From contig JACKAE010000001.1 of assembly GCA_020635205.1 (NCBI GenBank), positions 806,001 to 870,000 on the forward strand: 64,000 nt of DNA. The letters run 5' to 3'. Below are positions 44,772 to 54,169 of the stretch, piece by piece (within the stretch, counting starts at the first letter, position 1; each line of letters begins with the position of its first letter). Below the pieces are notes generated by a model that searched no databases, was not told the origin of the DNA, and saw only the letters and a list, made by a program, of their open reading frames with translations. Source of the stretch: Ignavibacteria bacterium. GTDB taxonomy: Bacteria; Bacteroidota; Ignavibacteria; OLB7. The translations under genes and the position numbers were made by a program.

Positions 44772-45233
44772 ATGAAACGTACAGTCTATACAACGGGCCG
44801 CACTTTTGTTGGCCGTCTTCCATCAGGAGTTGATCTTCTCGAAAGTCTTACGCGCATTGCGAACGACGAGGAGATAAAAGTTGGTCGCGTTGAAGTGTTC
44901 GGTTCTCTTTCCACTCTTTCACTTTCTACACTCAATCAAGAAACGCGATTTAGCGAGACGCTTAGCTTTGAACGTGGGTATGAAATTGGTTCGCTCGCTG
45001 GAACAATCTCTCTCTTCAAACGGCGCTCTCTTCCTCGGCTGAGTGGTGTTTTTGCCGACAACAGTGGCAATGTAGTTGCAGGGATACTCGCACTCGGCAC
45101 AATTGTCTATGCCTGTGAGGTTGTGCTTACTGAATTGACAGGAGGTTCACTTTCGCGAGACTTTGATATAGAGACCGGGCTTCCCCTCTGGAAGAACGGT
45201 CTGATTCTCGAGAATCAAGCCGATCAGTCGTAA
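44772..45233 (+). CDS. PPC-domain (DUF296) protein
   Basis: The 153-residue protein matches the PPC/DUF296 fold: RTFVGRLPSGVDLLESLTRI, VGRVEVFGSLSTLSLS, then YEIGSLAGTISLFKRRSLPRL and HLAVSF-like strands ending ACEVVLTELTGGSLSRDFD. Bacterial PPC proteins are small trimers, often called DNA-binding by analogy with plant AT-hook proteins, but this one has no AT-hook. The conserved His triad of the family is not obvious here. The function is unknown. Confidence 0.7.
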   Translation: MKRTVYTTGRTFVGRLPSGVDLLESLTRIANDEEIKVGRVEVFGSLSTLSLSTLNQETRFSETLSFERGYEIGSLAGTISLFKRRSLPRLSGVFADNSGNVVAGILALGTIVYACEVVLTELTGGSLSRDFDIETGLPLWKNGLILENQADQS

Positions 45234-45398
45234 TCGTCCGTGAAATTGGTTGATGTTATGTGTTCTTAACATTACGGACTTGTAAGGCTTGCGTAACATT
45301 GCACTGTTCACTTTGCATCCAGCCAGATCGAACAATTCAGCATTCATGCTATATCAATATCACACAGGAATATTCACAACGCTCAGAGGAAGCAGTTC

Positions 45399-46328
45399 AT
45401 GAAACATCTTTGGAATCTTGGATTTGCATTGGTTTTCAGTGCCATGGTCGTTGGCTGTGGCGGAGGTTCAGGGGAAGAAGAGGCTGACGGTGGGAAGAAA
45501 GAGGGAGAGAAGACAACAATCACGCAGAAAGGATCAGATACCATGGTTCTTCTGGCTCAGAAGTGGGCCGAAGAGTTTGGGAAAAAGCATCCAAATATCG
45601 TGGTTGTTGTTAATGGAGGTGGGTCTGGAAACGGAATCAAGGACTTGATTGACGGACTTACGCAGATTGCTAACGCATCCCGCCCAATGAAGGAGCAGGA
45701 AATCGAGCTGATGAAGCAGAAGTATGGAAATGAGCCATACCGCGTCTCAGTTGCGAAAGATGGTATTACAGTCTACCTAAACAACGAAAACCCAGTTGAG
45801 CAGTTGACAATCGAGCAATTGCGGGGCATCTATCAGGGAAAGATCACTAACTGGAAAGAAGTTGGTGGCAAAGATGGAAAGATCAAACTCTACGGTCGCG
45901 AAAATAGCTCAGGCACATACGAGTTCTTTAAAGATCACGTGCTCGACAAAGGTGACTTTGCTGCTGAAACTCAATCTGCACCTGGAACCGCACTTGTGGT
46001 TGACAACGTGAAGGCTGACGTTAACGGTATTGGCTACGGTGGTGCTGGATATACTTCGGGCGTGAGGACAGCAAAGCTTGTAGGTGAAGGGGGTGAAGCA
46101 GTTGAGCCGACAGAGGAAAATATCTTCTCCGGTAAGTATCCTCTCTCCCGCGATCTCTACATGTACATGCAGAACGAGCCGAGTGGCGCAACGAAGGAAT
46201 ACATTGATTGGATTCTCAGCGCTGAAGGACAGAAGTATGTAGTGGAGCAGGGGTACTTCCCAATGAATAAAGCGGCTGCGGCTAACAACGCAGAAGCAAA
46301 AGATGACACAGCAGCAACGGTCAAGTAA
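45399..46328 (+). CDS. pstS: PstS-type phosphate-binding lipoprotein
   Basis: The 309-residue lipoprotein has a signal ending MVVGC. It shows the phosphate-binding features ITQKGSDTMVLLAQKW, NGGGSGNGIKDLIDG, IANASRPMKEQEIE, LRGIYQGKITNWKEVGG and GRENSSGTYEFFKDHVL, typical of PstS/SphX. It would deliver phosphate to a PstCAB transporter, which is not in this window. Two TAACATT repeats 27 bp apart lie in the 165-bp upstream region but are not a convincing Pho box. Confidence 0.9.
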   Translation: MKHLWNLGFALVFSAMVVGCGGGSGEEEADGGKKEGEKTTITQKGSDTMVLLAQKWAEEFGKKHPNIVVVVNGGGSGNGIKDLIDGLTQIANASRPMKEQEIELMKQKYGNEPYRVSVAKDGITVYLNNENPVEQLTIEQLRGIYQGKITNWKEVGGKDGKIKLYGRENSSGTYEFFKDHVLDKGDFAAETQSAPGTALVVDNVKADVNGIGYGGAGYTSGVRTAKLVGEGGEAVEPTEENIFSGKYPLSRDLYMYMQNEPSGATKEYIDWILSAEGQKYVVEQGYFPMNKAAAANNAEAKDDTAATVK

Positions 46329-46350
46329 CAACAAGACCTCGCAGCAGAAT

Positions 46351-46382
46351 AAAAGGCGACTCTTCGGAGTCGCCTTTTTTCG
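46351..46382 (+). terminator. hairpin terminator after pstS
   Basis: A perfect stem AAAAGGCGACTC / GAGTCGCCTTTT with a TTCG tetraloop is followed by more Ts. Confidence 0.92.
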
Positions 46383-46492
46383 TTTGGTTACCCGGCGAAG
46401 TCGTTAGCTTAGAATATCTTGCAAACTTTGGATAGAGTAGAGAGTGCTGAGAATTTTAGAACTGCCGACAACCAACAGTATTAGAGGGAAGT

Positions 46493-47497
46493 ATGAAATT
46501 TGCAATTCTTACCGGCGGGGGAGATTGTCCCGGAATGAACGCCTTCGTCCGTTCAGTTACCCGTTCGGCAATCAACTTACGAGAGGATGTTGAAGTTTGG
46601 GGTGTGCTCGACGGATGGGCTGGAATGATTAGTGGAAGCTATCGACAACTTGGGGTACTGGATACCGCCGGCATCAGTCGGCTGGGGGGAACAGTGCTCG
46701 GCACACTTCGCGCCCCTGAACTGAAGGAACGGGAAGAGTCACGCGAGCGAGTAGTCCAGAATTTTATTGATGCCGGTTTCGATGCGCTCCTGATTTGTGG
46801 TGGAAATGGAAGTCTCCGGGCCGCACTTGATTTGGATCAACGTTTAAAGCGGGAGGAGCAACGTGCCCGAATCTACTTTACCTCCGCTTCAATCGATAAC
46901 GACGTGGCGAACACCATCGGAACCTCGATTGGATTCTACTCTGCAATTGAACGGAGTATGGAGATGATGGAGTGGATCCGCGATACGGCTTCAGCCCACA
47001 GGCGTGTCTACATCGTCGGCTCGATGGGACGGAACTCCGCCTACTTGCCAGTCTATGCCGGATTAACCACCGGAGCTGAATACGTTATTCGTCCCGACGA
47101 ACAGGTCGACTTTGACAAGATTGTAGATATGATCGAAGAGCGGGATCGAGACACGCGAATTATCGTGAGTGAAGCCTATCCCAGAACGCTCGAAGAAATT
47201 ACGGCTATTCTGAGTGCTGCCTTAGAGAAGCGCAAGAGCACGCACGAAATTCGGACTGTTGATATGGGATACTTCCAGCGAGGAGGAATGGCTTCGGTTA
47301 CCGACGTGCTTCGGGCAAATTGGGTGGGGCACTGTATGGTGCGGGCTGCTATTGCTAAGGATGATAGTGGGTTCTACGGAGCCTTCCACGTTGGTGCTAC
47401 TCCAAATAGAGTAACGCTGGAAGAAGCCCTGAGTCCTGAAGCTACCCACGAGGATATTCCACGAGAAATTATTGAGATGATGGTTGCTTTACGGTAG
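46493..47497 (+). CDS. pfkA: 6-phosphofructokinase with altered GGDGS motif
   Basis: This 334-residue protein of the phosphofructokinase A family phosphorylates fructose 6-phosphate in glycolysis. It has LTGGGDCPGMNAF, GGTVLGTLR, SIDNDVANTIGTS (catalytic Asp), IVGSMGRNSAYLPVYAGLTT and GYFQRGGMAS. The ATP-site motif normally reading GGDGS is GGNGS here (codon AAT), so the Mg-binding Asp is Asn; the following Gly argues for ATP rather than pyrophosphate. The motif before the catalytic Asp is SASIDND, not PGTIDND. It is monocistronic. Confidence 0.9.
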   Translation: MKFAILTGGGDCPGMNAFVRSVTRSAINLREDVEVWGVLDGWAGMISGSYRQLGVLDTAGISRLGGTVLGTLRAPELKEREESRERVVQNFIDAGFDALLICGGNGSLRAALDLDQRLKREEQRARIYFTSASIDNDVANTIGTSIGFYSAIERSMEMMEWIRDTASAHRRVYIVGSMGRNSAYLPVYAGLTTGAEYVIRPDEQVDFDKIVDMIEERDRDTRIIVSEAYPRTLEEITAILSAALEKRKSTHEIRTVDMGYFQRGGMASVTDVLRANWVGHCMVRAAIAKDDSGFYGAFHVGATPNRVTLEEALSPEATHEDIPREIIEMMVALR

Positions 47498-47716
47498 TCG
47501 ACATTCACGCTCGATCATTGAATTAGATGTATTTATTTGTTGAAACAGATATGTTGAAACCTGAAAATTTTGAAAGTACTGGATAATCAGTGATTTCTCC
47601 TGTCACTTGGTTCTCTTTTCGCTGTTATTTCAGCGTAACAATATTGGCTCGGGAACTGTCATGTGAGTGGCGTCCCCAATGCCACCCTTAACAACCATGC
47701 TTTTACAGAGAGGGAT

Positions 47717-48502
47717 ATGAGAGAACCATTGAATGTATCTACCGAAAAGGGGATTTCGCGACGGAGTTTTCTGGAGCGGATGTTTACTGCCACAGTTGTT
47801 GGTATTACAGCACCATCGATTTTGTCGGCAACGATTATACCGAAGATTGCCCTGCGGGAGAACAGCCTGAGCGGTCTCTACACGATTGATTTAAATGCAG
47901 TTGTTGCGTTGCAGAACGTCTTGGGTTCGGTTCGGCTTTCAATCAGGGAAATTGATTCACGTTTCAGAATCGTTGTCACCAGAGTTTCGGAAGATCAGTT
48001 TGAAGCAGTCTACGGTCGTTGTCCCCACCAGGATTTTCTGATAAGGCCACGAGAATCAACCAACGATTACCTGATCTGTTCCGGACACGATTCCCGCTTC
48101 CAATTTAATGGGACGCTGATTCCTGGATTCGGTCCTGCCGAGGCAAGTCTGAAACGATATACTACCTCATACGATGGTGATGCTACGGTTACAGTGGAGA
48201 TCGACGAGTTGGCGAGCGTTAGTACATCGGAGAGTAGTAGTTCCTATATCACGCTCCACTCAACTGGACCTCTCGATAACCAAGTTGTCTTCAAGTTCGG
48301 AATCAGCCGTCCTGAGCATCTGGTTCTCTCCCTCTTGTCGCTCGACGGAAAGGAAGTACTTCGTCCTCTCGACGGACTGCTGGAAGCTGGTTCTCATCAC
48401 CTTCCTTGCGATCTCTCATCACTGGAGAGTGGACTCTACCTCTACCGGCTGACAAGTTCTACAGCAATTATTGGTACTGGAAAAGTGGTGGTTACGAAGT
48501 AA
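47717..48502 (+). CDS. Tat-exported Rieske [2Fe-2S] protein with T9SS-like tail
   Basis: ATG 47717 has AGAGGG upstream; a GTG 18 codons earlier is in frame. A twin-arginine signal SRRSFLERMFTATVVGITAP is followed by a Rieske domain with the two ligand motifs CPHQD (Cys, His) and CSGHDSRF (Cys, His), about 20 residues apart. The last 80 residues have the beta pattern of a T9SS sorting domain (VFKFGISRPEHLVLSLLSLD ... LESGLYLYRLTSS), although a YPNP motif is missing. It is an exported electron-transfer protein, not obviously part of a bc complex because no cytochrome b gene is near. Confidence 0.82.
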   Translation: MREPLNVSTEKGISRRSFLERMFTATVVGITAPSILSATIIPKIALRENSLSGLYTIDLNAVVALQNVLGSVRLSIREIDSRFRIVVTRVSEDQFEAVYGRCPHQDFLIRPRESTNDYLICSGHDSRFQFNGTLIPGFGPAEASLKRYTTSYDGDATVTVEIDELASVSTSESSSSYITLHSTGPLDNQVVFKFGISRPEHLVLSLLSLDGKEVLRPLDGLLEAGSHHLPCDLSSLESGLYLYRLTSSTAIIGTGKVVVTK

Positions 48503-48537
48503 TCTCGCCCTTTTTTCTAAACGTTTCCATTCGATAC

Positions 48538-48575
48538 GCCACGCCTTTCATTTGAGGGGCGTGGCCTTCTTATTT
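48538..48575 (+). terminator. hairpin terminator after the Rieske gene
   Basis: GCCACGCC (48538-48545) pairs with GGCGTGGC (48558-48565), followed by CTTCTTATTTT. Confidence 0.75.
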
Positions 48576-48710
48576 TAGCTCGTTTCAACGTGTGGCAATC
48601 CACCCAAAACGGGAACATCTTTTCGTTGAGAAAGTCAAATCTCGACAGAATTTGATGGAGCTACTTCAGACTAAGTGATTCTACATACACATAATTAACT
48701 ACGTAAAAAG

Positions 48711-50426
48711 ATGCAGTATAAACACTATCCGAATCGACCGGGCGAGATGACTGCCGATTTCGTTCGAGAGGAGTACCGAGGGCTGATCGACAGAGTCGAT
48801 GGTGCCGAGAAGGCAGAGTCGGCTGAAGCGTGGCTTGCGTTATACGAAGATTGGAATGCCTTCAAGTCTTTTGTTGGGAGTGAGGGGAGTCGTCGCAGTC
48901 ATGCCCTCTCAAAAGACATGAATAACGAAGAGGCAGAAGAACGTGAGAAGTATTTCCGTGAGGAAATCTCGCCAGTTTTTGAAGAGGGAGAGTCACAGCT
49001 TGTGCAAGCTCTCTTGGCCAGCAAGCATAAAGAAGAAGTTGGGGCACGCTATGGTGACTACCTTCTAAGAAGTTTGGCAACATCGGTAGATCCCCTCAAT
49101 CCAGTTAACAGCTCCCTTCGCGTAAAAGTGAGCGAGCTGGTTAACAAGTACGACAAGATCATAGCTTCAGGCGAAGTCGAAATTAATGGGGAGACCGTTA
49201 CACTTGCCGTTGCGCGGAGTATGCAAGGATCGGAGAATCAAGAGATTCGGAAGGCTGCCTACACTGCATGGCGTGAGTGGTTGTTAAAGCAACGCGAGGA
49301 GATTGCCGGAATCTTCGATGAGATTGTGAAACTCCGCCACCAAATGGCACTGAACCTCGGCTACGACAATTTTATTCCGCTCGGCTATCTTGGAATGGGA
49401 CGGACCGACTACAGTGTAGAAGAGGCTGCACAGTTCCGCGCAAACATTCGTCGCTATGCTGTGCCGCTTCTGGTAAAGATTCAGGAGATGCAGGCAAAAG
49501 AGCACGAAACAGAGACATTGAAACCGTGGGACAGCGGTTTTACACCGTCGCTCAACTTGCCGAGTGGTGTGGCTCCAATTAGCACACAGATTGAGAAGGC
49601 AGAGCGAGTTTTCGAGAAGCTTTCGCCTGTTCTTGCATCGCACTTCAAGAGAATGCAAGAAGAGAATCTTATTGATCTTGAGAACCGCAAGGGGAAGCGT
49701 GCCGGAGCCTACTGCACATCGTTCCCAGATGAGGGAAGGGTCGCCATTCTCTGTAACTCAACTGGAGACGAAGATGACGTTCGCACGTTGATGCACGAGA
49801 TGGGGCACGCCTTCCAAGGTTGGGAGAGCCAGCCGATTGAGGCAATCGACTTACAGTGGCCGACATCCGATGCCTGCGAGGTCCACTCGATGGGGATGGA
49901 GTATCTCAGCATGAAGCACATGGATGAGTTCTTCAACGATCACGACGCCACCAAGTTCCGCCGCAATCGCTGGAAGCAGGCCGTGACGCTGATTTGCTAT
50001 ATCGCCGTTGTTGATGAGTTCCAGCATTGGCTCTACGAGAATCCAACTGCAACGCCAGATGAGCGAGATGTTGCCTGGAACCGTATCTCCGATACCTACC
50101 AACCAGGTGTTGACTACAGTGATAACCCGGAGTATCAAGCAATGCGCTGGTATGCACAAGGGCACATCTTCTGGATGCCCTTCTACTATATCGACTACGC
50201 AATTGCTGAGACCGGTGCAATGCAGCTTGGGCTGATTGACAAAGAGAATTCGGAAAAGGCTATGGAGACGTACCTTGAGCTTTGTCGTATGGGTGGAACC
50301 AAGAGTGTTCTCGACATCTTCCGCTCTACAGGACTCCGCTCACCCTTCGAGCCAGAACTGATGTACGAACTGATGCTTCACGCTGCGGATGAACTTGGAA
50401 TTGACGATTACGCGGCGGCAGCCTAA
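48711..50426 (+). CDS. M3-family oligoendopeptidase (PepF-like)
   Basis: The 571-residue zinc metallopeptidase has DVRTLMHEMGHAFQGWES (HExxH, with GHAF as in M3 enzymes) and the downstream Glu region TSDACEVHSMGMEYLSM. The N-terminal two-thirds are the helical channel domain of M3 enzymes. It would hydrolyse short peptides in the cytoplasm; there is no export signal. It is a single gene with a terminator 45 bp after the stop. Confidence 0.92.
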   Translation: MQYKHYPNRPGEMTADFVREEYRGLIDRVDGAEKAESAEAWLALYEDWNAFKSFVGSEGSRRSHALSKDMNNEEAEEREKYFREEISPVFEEGESQLVQALLASKHKEEVGARYGDYLLRSLATSVDPLNPVNSSLRVKVSELVNKYDKIIASGEVEINGETVTLAVARSMQGSENQEIRKAAYTAWREWLLKQREEIAGIFDEIVKLRHQMALNLGYDNFIPLGYLGMGRTDYSVEEAAQFRANIRRYAVPLLVKIQEMQAKEHETETLKPWDSGFTPSLNLPSGVAPISTQIEKAERVFEKLSPVLASHFKRMQEENLIDLENRKGKRAGAYCTSFPDEGRVAILCNSTGDEDDVRTLMHEMGHAFQGWESQPIEAIDLQWPTSDACEVHSMGMEYLSMKHMDEFFNDHDATKFRRNRWKQAVTLICYIAVVDEFQHWLYENPTATPDERDVAWNRISDTYQPGVDYSDNPEYQAMRWYAQGHIFWMPFYYIDYAIAETGAMQLGLIDKENSEKAMETYLELCRMGGTKSVLDIFRSTGLRSPFEPELMYELMLHAADELGIDDYAAAA

Positions 50427-50467
50427 GTACTCAACATCTGAGTGAAGTCCTCTACTTAACAGATAAC

Positions 50468-50508
50468 AGCCGCCCAGTAGATTTTCTGCTGGGCGGCTTC
50501 CTTTTCTC
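50468..50508 (+). terminator. hairpin terminator after the M3 peptidase gene
   Basis: A stem AGCCGCCCAG / CTGGGCGGCT with an 11-base loop is followed by TCCTTTTCTC. Confidence 0.85.
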
Positions 50509-50525
50509 TCTTTCTCAACCACCAA

Positions 50526-51065
50526 CTATAGAGAACCTTTTTTCCCTACCTGCAATACATACAAGCAGGTCTCAATCCCTCGGTTCCTCTTGTTGAGGAA
50601 CGTTCTCTCCAATTCCATCCCAACACGTTCTGCTACACGACGAGAGCCGATGTGGTCTACAGCCATGTTTGCCACAATGCGGTTCTGGTCGGAGAGGAGA
50701 GTGGTCTTGCGTACTTCCGTGAAGTATGCAATCAACGCCTCCGCGCACTCCGTTCCGTATCCCTGACGCCAGAAGGGGTGGTGAATGATATAGCCGAGAT
50801 CGTTCTCAGTTCTTCCGTCAATCTCAGCACGAACAACGCCACAGTCGCCAATTACTTCTCCTGTCTCGCGCGATTCAACGATCATCCGAGCCAACTTGTT
50901 CTCTTTCATCCGTTCAATATTCTTCTTCACCCACGCATCAACCTGCGTGCGCGAAAATGGTTCTGGCCAGAACTGCATGGTGAGAGGATCAGAGAAGATG
51001 GGAAGTATCCGTACAATATCTTCTTCGAGGTAGGGGCGAATTGTTGTGCGGAGAGTTTCGAGCAT
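50526..51065 (-). CDS. GNAT-family N-acetyltransferase (RimJ/RimL-like)
   Basis: The 179-residue protein has the pattern of RimJ/RimL-type GNATs: TIRPYLEEDIVRILPIFSD and MQFWPEPFSRTQVDAWVKKN at the N-terminus, then GEVIGDCGVVRAEIDGRTEN, DLGYIIHHPFWRQGYGTECA (acetyl-CoA loop QGYGTE), and NMAVDHIGSRRVAERVGMEL. It transfers acetyl groups to an amine; the substrate is unknown. Confidence 0.88.
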   Translation of the reverse strand: MLETLRTTIRPYLEEDIVRILPIFSDPLTMQFWPEPFSRTQVDAWVKKNIERMKENKLARMIVESRETGEVIGDCGVVRAEIDGRTENDLGYIIHHPFWRQGYGTECAEALIAYFTEVRKTTLLSDQNRIVANMAVDHIGSRRVAERVGMELERTFLNKRNRGIETCLYVLQVGKKGSL

Positions 51066-51125
51066 ACTGGATCGTTGTAGAATGTCTGTTCTGTTTAGAG
51101 ATAAGCAGAGGTACTGTTGCTGCGT

Positions 51126-51854
51126 TTACACAGTCCTCGCGAGGAACTCTTTAATCGCCTCCCAGCTCTCTTTTGGTTTGCACTGTAAGAGCGCGTGGGG
51201 ACCGGCAATAGTTAGGAGGGGAAGAGAATGTTCACTTGTAGAGTCGGGCTCCCTGCTCAGGCGAAACGCTTTAAGTGCACGCGCCGGTATAATCTTATCG
51301 TTCTTTGCCTGAAGATAACAACAGGGAACTTCAATTCCTTCGAGAGAACTCCGTTCGTCAACTTGGATCAGCGACGCAATTCTCTTCCCCAATACGTGCG
51401 GCGAGAGCTTCGCGTTTGCTTCCTGAAATTGCTGAATTAGGTTGAGCGGGCTCTCCTTTTCATAGAAGAAGAGTCGAACGATAGGGGTCATCTTTAAAGA
51501 ATAGGAAAAGAGGTTTGTAGGAAGAATAGAGGCAAGTCTTGTGAGAATTGGGTGTGGAGAGATCAAGAAAGTCGTGCAGAAAATTGCCGCGATATAGTTC
51601 CGTTTCTTTCGCTTTAGAAGCCGCGCAGCAATTGGACTGCTGAAGGAGACACCCATCAAAACAATGGGACGAGTTTCCGGAATGCGAGCCTCTGCATACT
51701 CAACTAAACTGTTCAGGTCAAGATAGTAGTTGGCTGGGTAGCCAATCACCATCCCCTCCAATTCCCCCCGCATTACCTCGCAAAAAGGCTCATACAGTTC
51801 AACACTTCCGTCAAGCCCGGGTAGGAGGATGAGGAGAGGATCGTTGTGGCTCAT
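51126..51854 (-). CDS. alpha/beta-hydrolase
   Basis: This 242-residue protein has an N-terminal PGLDGS oxyanion-type motif (LILLPGLDGSVELYEPF), nucleophile elbow LMGVSFSSPIAARLL (G-x-S-x-S, atypical in its last position), late acid QAKNDKIIPARA and a His in AGPHALLQC. A serine esterase or lipase-like enzyme is likely. It is cytoplasmic because there is no signal peptide, though the middle (SILPTNLFSYSLKMTPIVRL) is hydrophobic, perhaps a lid. Confidence 0.82.
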   Translation of the reverse strand: MSHNDPLLILLPGLDGSVELYEPFCEVMRGELEGMVIGYPANYYLDLNSLVEYAEARIPETRPIVLMGVSFSSPIAARLLKRKKRNYIAAIFCTTFLISPHPILTRLASILPTNLFSYSLKMTPIVRLFFYEKESPLNLIQQFQEANAKLSPHVLGKRIASLIQVDERSSLEGIEVPCCYLQAKNDKIIPARALKAFRLSREPDSTSEHSLPLLTIAGPHALLQCKPKESWEAIKEFLARTV

Positions 51855-51908
51855 TATCTATTCTATGACGATAGAGAAGACTACAAGACTATTGGAGCAG
51901 AGTAACTT

Positions 51909-54158
51909 TTAATGGTAAATCGAAATGACTCGCTCTGTTCTCCACTCCGGTGTTTGGAGCCTCACGATATAGAGACCATTAGGCAAGTTCGCGATGGAGT
52001 AGACAATAGTGTGTTGGCCAAAGGCTTGAATCTCATCAACAAGTGATGCTATCTGGGTTCCAGTGAGACTGAACAACGTCAGGGATGCGTGCGATGAAAC
52101 CGGGAGCGTGTAGGTCAGTTCCACGCGATCCATACTGGGAGTTATGGTTGGAGTGCTCAGACTAAATCGTCCAGCGTTCAAGGCTTCTACACGACGCCAG
52201 TCGAGTCCGCAAATATCGAGTTCGGCAAACCCTGTCCCTTCAGCAAATTCAACACAGCGATTTGGTAAAGTGAAGGTGGCGTTGATGTCAGTTTCTGGAA
52301 AACTCTCTCCGGTTGGGATATAGAGTCGTATGGGAATGAAGAGGAGCGTTCCATCGGAGGTAATTGGATTTCCAGATCCTCGATTAAGTTGAACTTTTAC
52401 CAAGCCGTTCTCATTGGAGAGGAGCGAGACATCCCAATCCTCTGTCAACGACTCGTCGGTCATATCATCTTCATCTTCAAGATCGAGCGTTGTGCTCTTT
52501 CCATCAAACTTGATTGCCATATCAAACGATTCAACCATTTCTCCACTTGGAAAACCAGTGATGTCTACGGGGAGGAGTATCAGTGAGCCTGTTGCTTCAG
52601 CTTTACGGTCGGGAATGTCAGTGAGGACAACGGAAGGTTCGGGACAAGGATCACCAGCGACACCTACTTGAATGTTCCCACAGAGGAGGCGAGGAGTAGT
52701 GCAGTAGGGTAACTGATCCACGTCAACCTCAGCGCAGAATTCGAGATCTCTCGTCTCCGAAATTGTGTCGGCGATCTTCCCGCGGAACTTGATCTCAGCA
52801 CAGGCATCCCCTTGTATTGTTCCTGTCGACACCAGAGGAAAAGATGGAAGTCCGCTCTCGTATGTGATACCATTCGGCAGGTTTACGACGAGGTTGAGAG
52901 GGGAAAGAGGAGAAGATTTTCTGTTGCAGACCTGGAGAGTAATCTCTACCAACTCTCCAGGCACTGCGTTGCTGGTTGAAGGGAGAAGAGAGATATCAAC
53001 AGTGTGAATGCTCGACTCAACGTTCGGTAAATCGGAGTCGATGAAGTTTGGGAGTCCGTACGAGGTCACTTTCCCGCCGAGGCCAATAGCATCGTGGAGA
53101 TATTGACAAGCTGTGCCCACCAGGTTCGGGAAGGCGATACGACCAAGAAACGCTCTTCCGGTAAAGGAGACATAGATTGCTCCATCAGGTCCAATCTGAA
53201 GTTGCCCTCCCGGCCAAGTTCCCTCTTGTTGAGCGAGAGTAATCTGCGTTGAATTGATAGTTGCAGGATCTGGTTGCTCAAGATCAAACTGAATTAATTC
53301 TGCTGGAACGTTGTGGGGGAGCGTTATTGCGTAGAACCGTGATTGGTCTGGTGAGAACTCACCTCCGTAATAGTTCTTTCCTGTGCCAATAATCCGATAG
53401 TTATCCAGCAGACCAGTGGCAGGATCAAAGTCGAGCAAGGCAAGTTGTTCAAGTCCGGCACTGGTAACGGCGACCATCGAACCATCGGGCGACAGATGAA
53501 TTGTTCCCTGCACGTCGTCACCGTTTGGGTATTGACTGCCGAGAGATGAGACAACTGGCTGATCGATTCCAGAAGATGTTATCCGATAGGCCATAAAACG
53601 ATTTGTTCCCCACTCCTGTGTTACCATCCAGTACTCTTCACCATTGCAGTGACGAGTTGCTGTCATCTTCTCTGATCCTCGCTCTAACAGGAGAACATTT
53701 TTCTCTACAACATCTCCTTTCCCTCCATCGAGAGCCATGTCGATAATGTTGTAGCGCAACGTTCGGTTCGAAACATCTCGTGAGCCGGTGGTGAAGAGGA
53801 AGTAGCGGCTTTTAGAACCGGGGTATGGGATAATCAGTGCCGGCTGTCCACTCGACTCATCGCTGAGCAGCCCCGTCCCATTTGGCATCGGCTTATGTTG
53901 GGCGTTCCAGATAGTTGATCCATTGCTGTAGAATAAGAGCTTGCCAGTCACAGGGTCGGAGATTACAGCCGAGCCATCAAGCGTGTTCAGTGCTCCATTC
54001 GTTAAAGGGAGTGGGAGTCCTGTGCCACTAAATTTTAACCCAGCTCCCCTACCGAAGTACCAGAGATCAGCTGCGTGTGATTCTTGTGCGATGAGTTGCG
54101 AGTCGAGAGGAATCAGTGTGCCGAGCAACCACAACGATATGAGTGTGCGGACGATCAT
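51909..54158 (-). CDS. beta-propeller / cohesin-like protein with T9SS sorting domain
   Basis: The 749-residue secreted protein has a signal peptide (LISLWLLGTLIPLDSQLIAQ) and an N-terminal propeller of about 350 residues beginning LWYFGRGAGLKFSGTGLPLP, with blades such as FYAITLPHNVPAELIQFDLE. A DUF11-like domain comes next (about 390-490), then a cohesin-like module (about 510-660), and a T9SS C-terminus (LTYTLPVSSHASLTLFSLTG ... LPNGLYIVRL). Its first 350 residues are clearly paralogous to the upstream gene (54170-56617), which ends 12 bp before its start. The function is unknown. Confidence 0.8.
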   Translation of the reverse strand: MIVRTLISLWLLGTLIPLDSQLIAQESHAADLWYFGRGAGLKFSGTGLPLPLTNGALNTLDGSAVISDPVTGKLLFYSNGSTIWNAQHKPMPNGTGLLSDESSGQPALIIPYPGSKSRYFLFTTGSRDVSNRTLRYNIIDMALDGGKGDVVEKNVLLLERGSEKMTATRHCNGEEYWMVTQEWGTNRFMAYRITSSGIDQPVVSSLGSQYPNGDDVQGTIHLSPDGSMVAVTSAGLEQLALLDFDPATGLLDNYRIIGTGKNYYGGEFSPDQSRFYAITLPHNVPAELIQFDLEQPDPATINSTQITLAQQEGTWPGGQLQIGPDGAIYVSFTGRAFLGRIAFPNLVGTACQYLHDAIGLGGKVTSYGLPNFIDSDLPNVESSIHTVDISLLPSTSNAVPGELVEITLQVCNRKSSPLSPLNLVVNLPNGITYESGLPSFPLVSTGTIQGDACAEIKFRGKIADTISETRDLEFCAEVDVDQLPYCTTPRLLCGNIQVGVAGDPCPEPSVVLTDIPDRKAEATGSLILLPVDITGFPSGEMVESFDMAIKFDGKSTTLDLEDEDDMTDESLTEDWDVSLLSNENGLVKVQLNRGSGNPITSDGTLLFIPIRLYIPTGESFPETDINATFTLPNRCVEFAEGTGFAELDICGLDWRRVEALNAGRFSLSTPTITPSMDRVELTYTLPVSSHASLTLFSLTGTQIASLVDEIQAFGQHTIVYSIANLPNGLYIVRLQTPEWRTERVISIYH

Positions 54159-54169
54159 CTTCGTGACTC

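Noticed and set aside
45266..45300. Pho box upstream of pstS (repeated TAACATT)
   Set aside because: The repeats are 27 bp apart, not the 22 bp or 11 bp spacing expected of PhoB sites, and the match is short.
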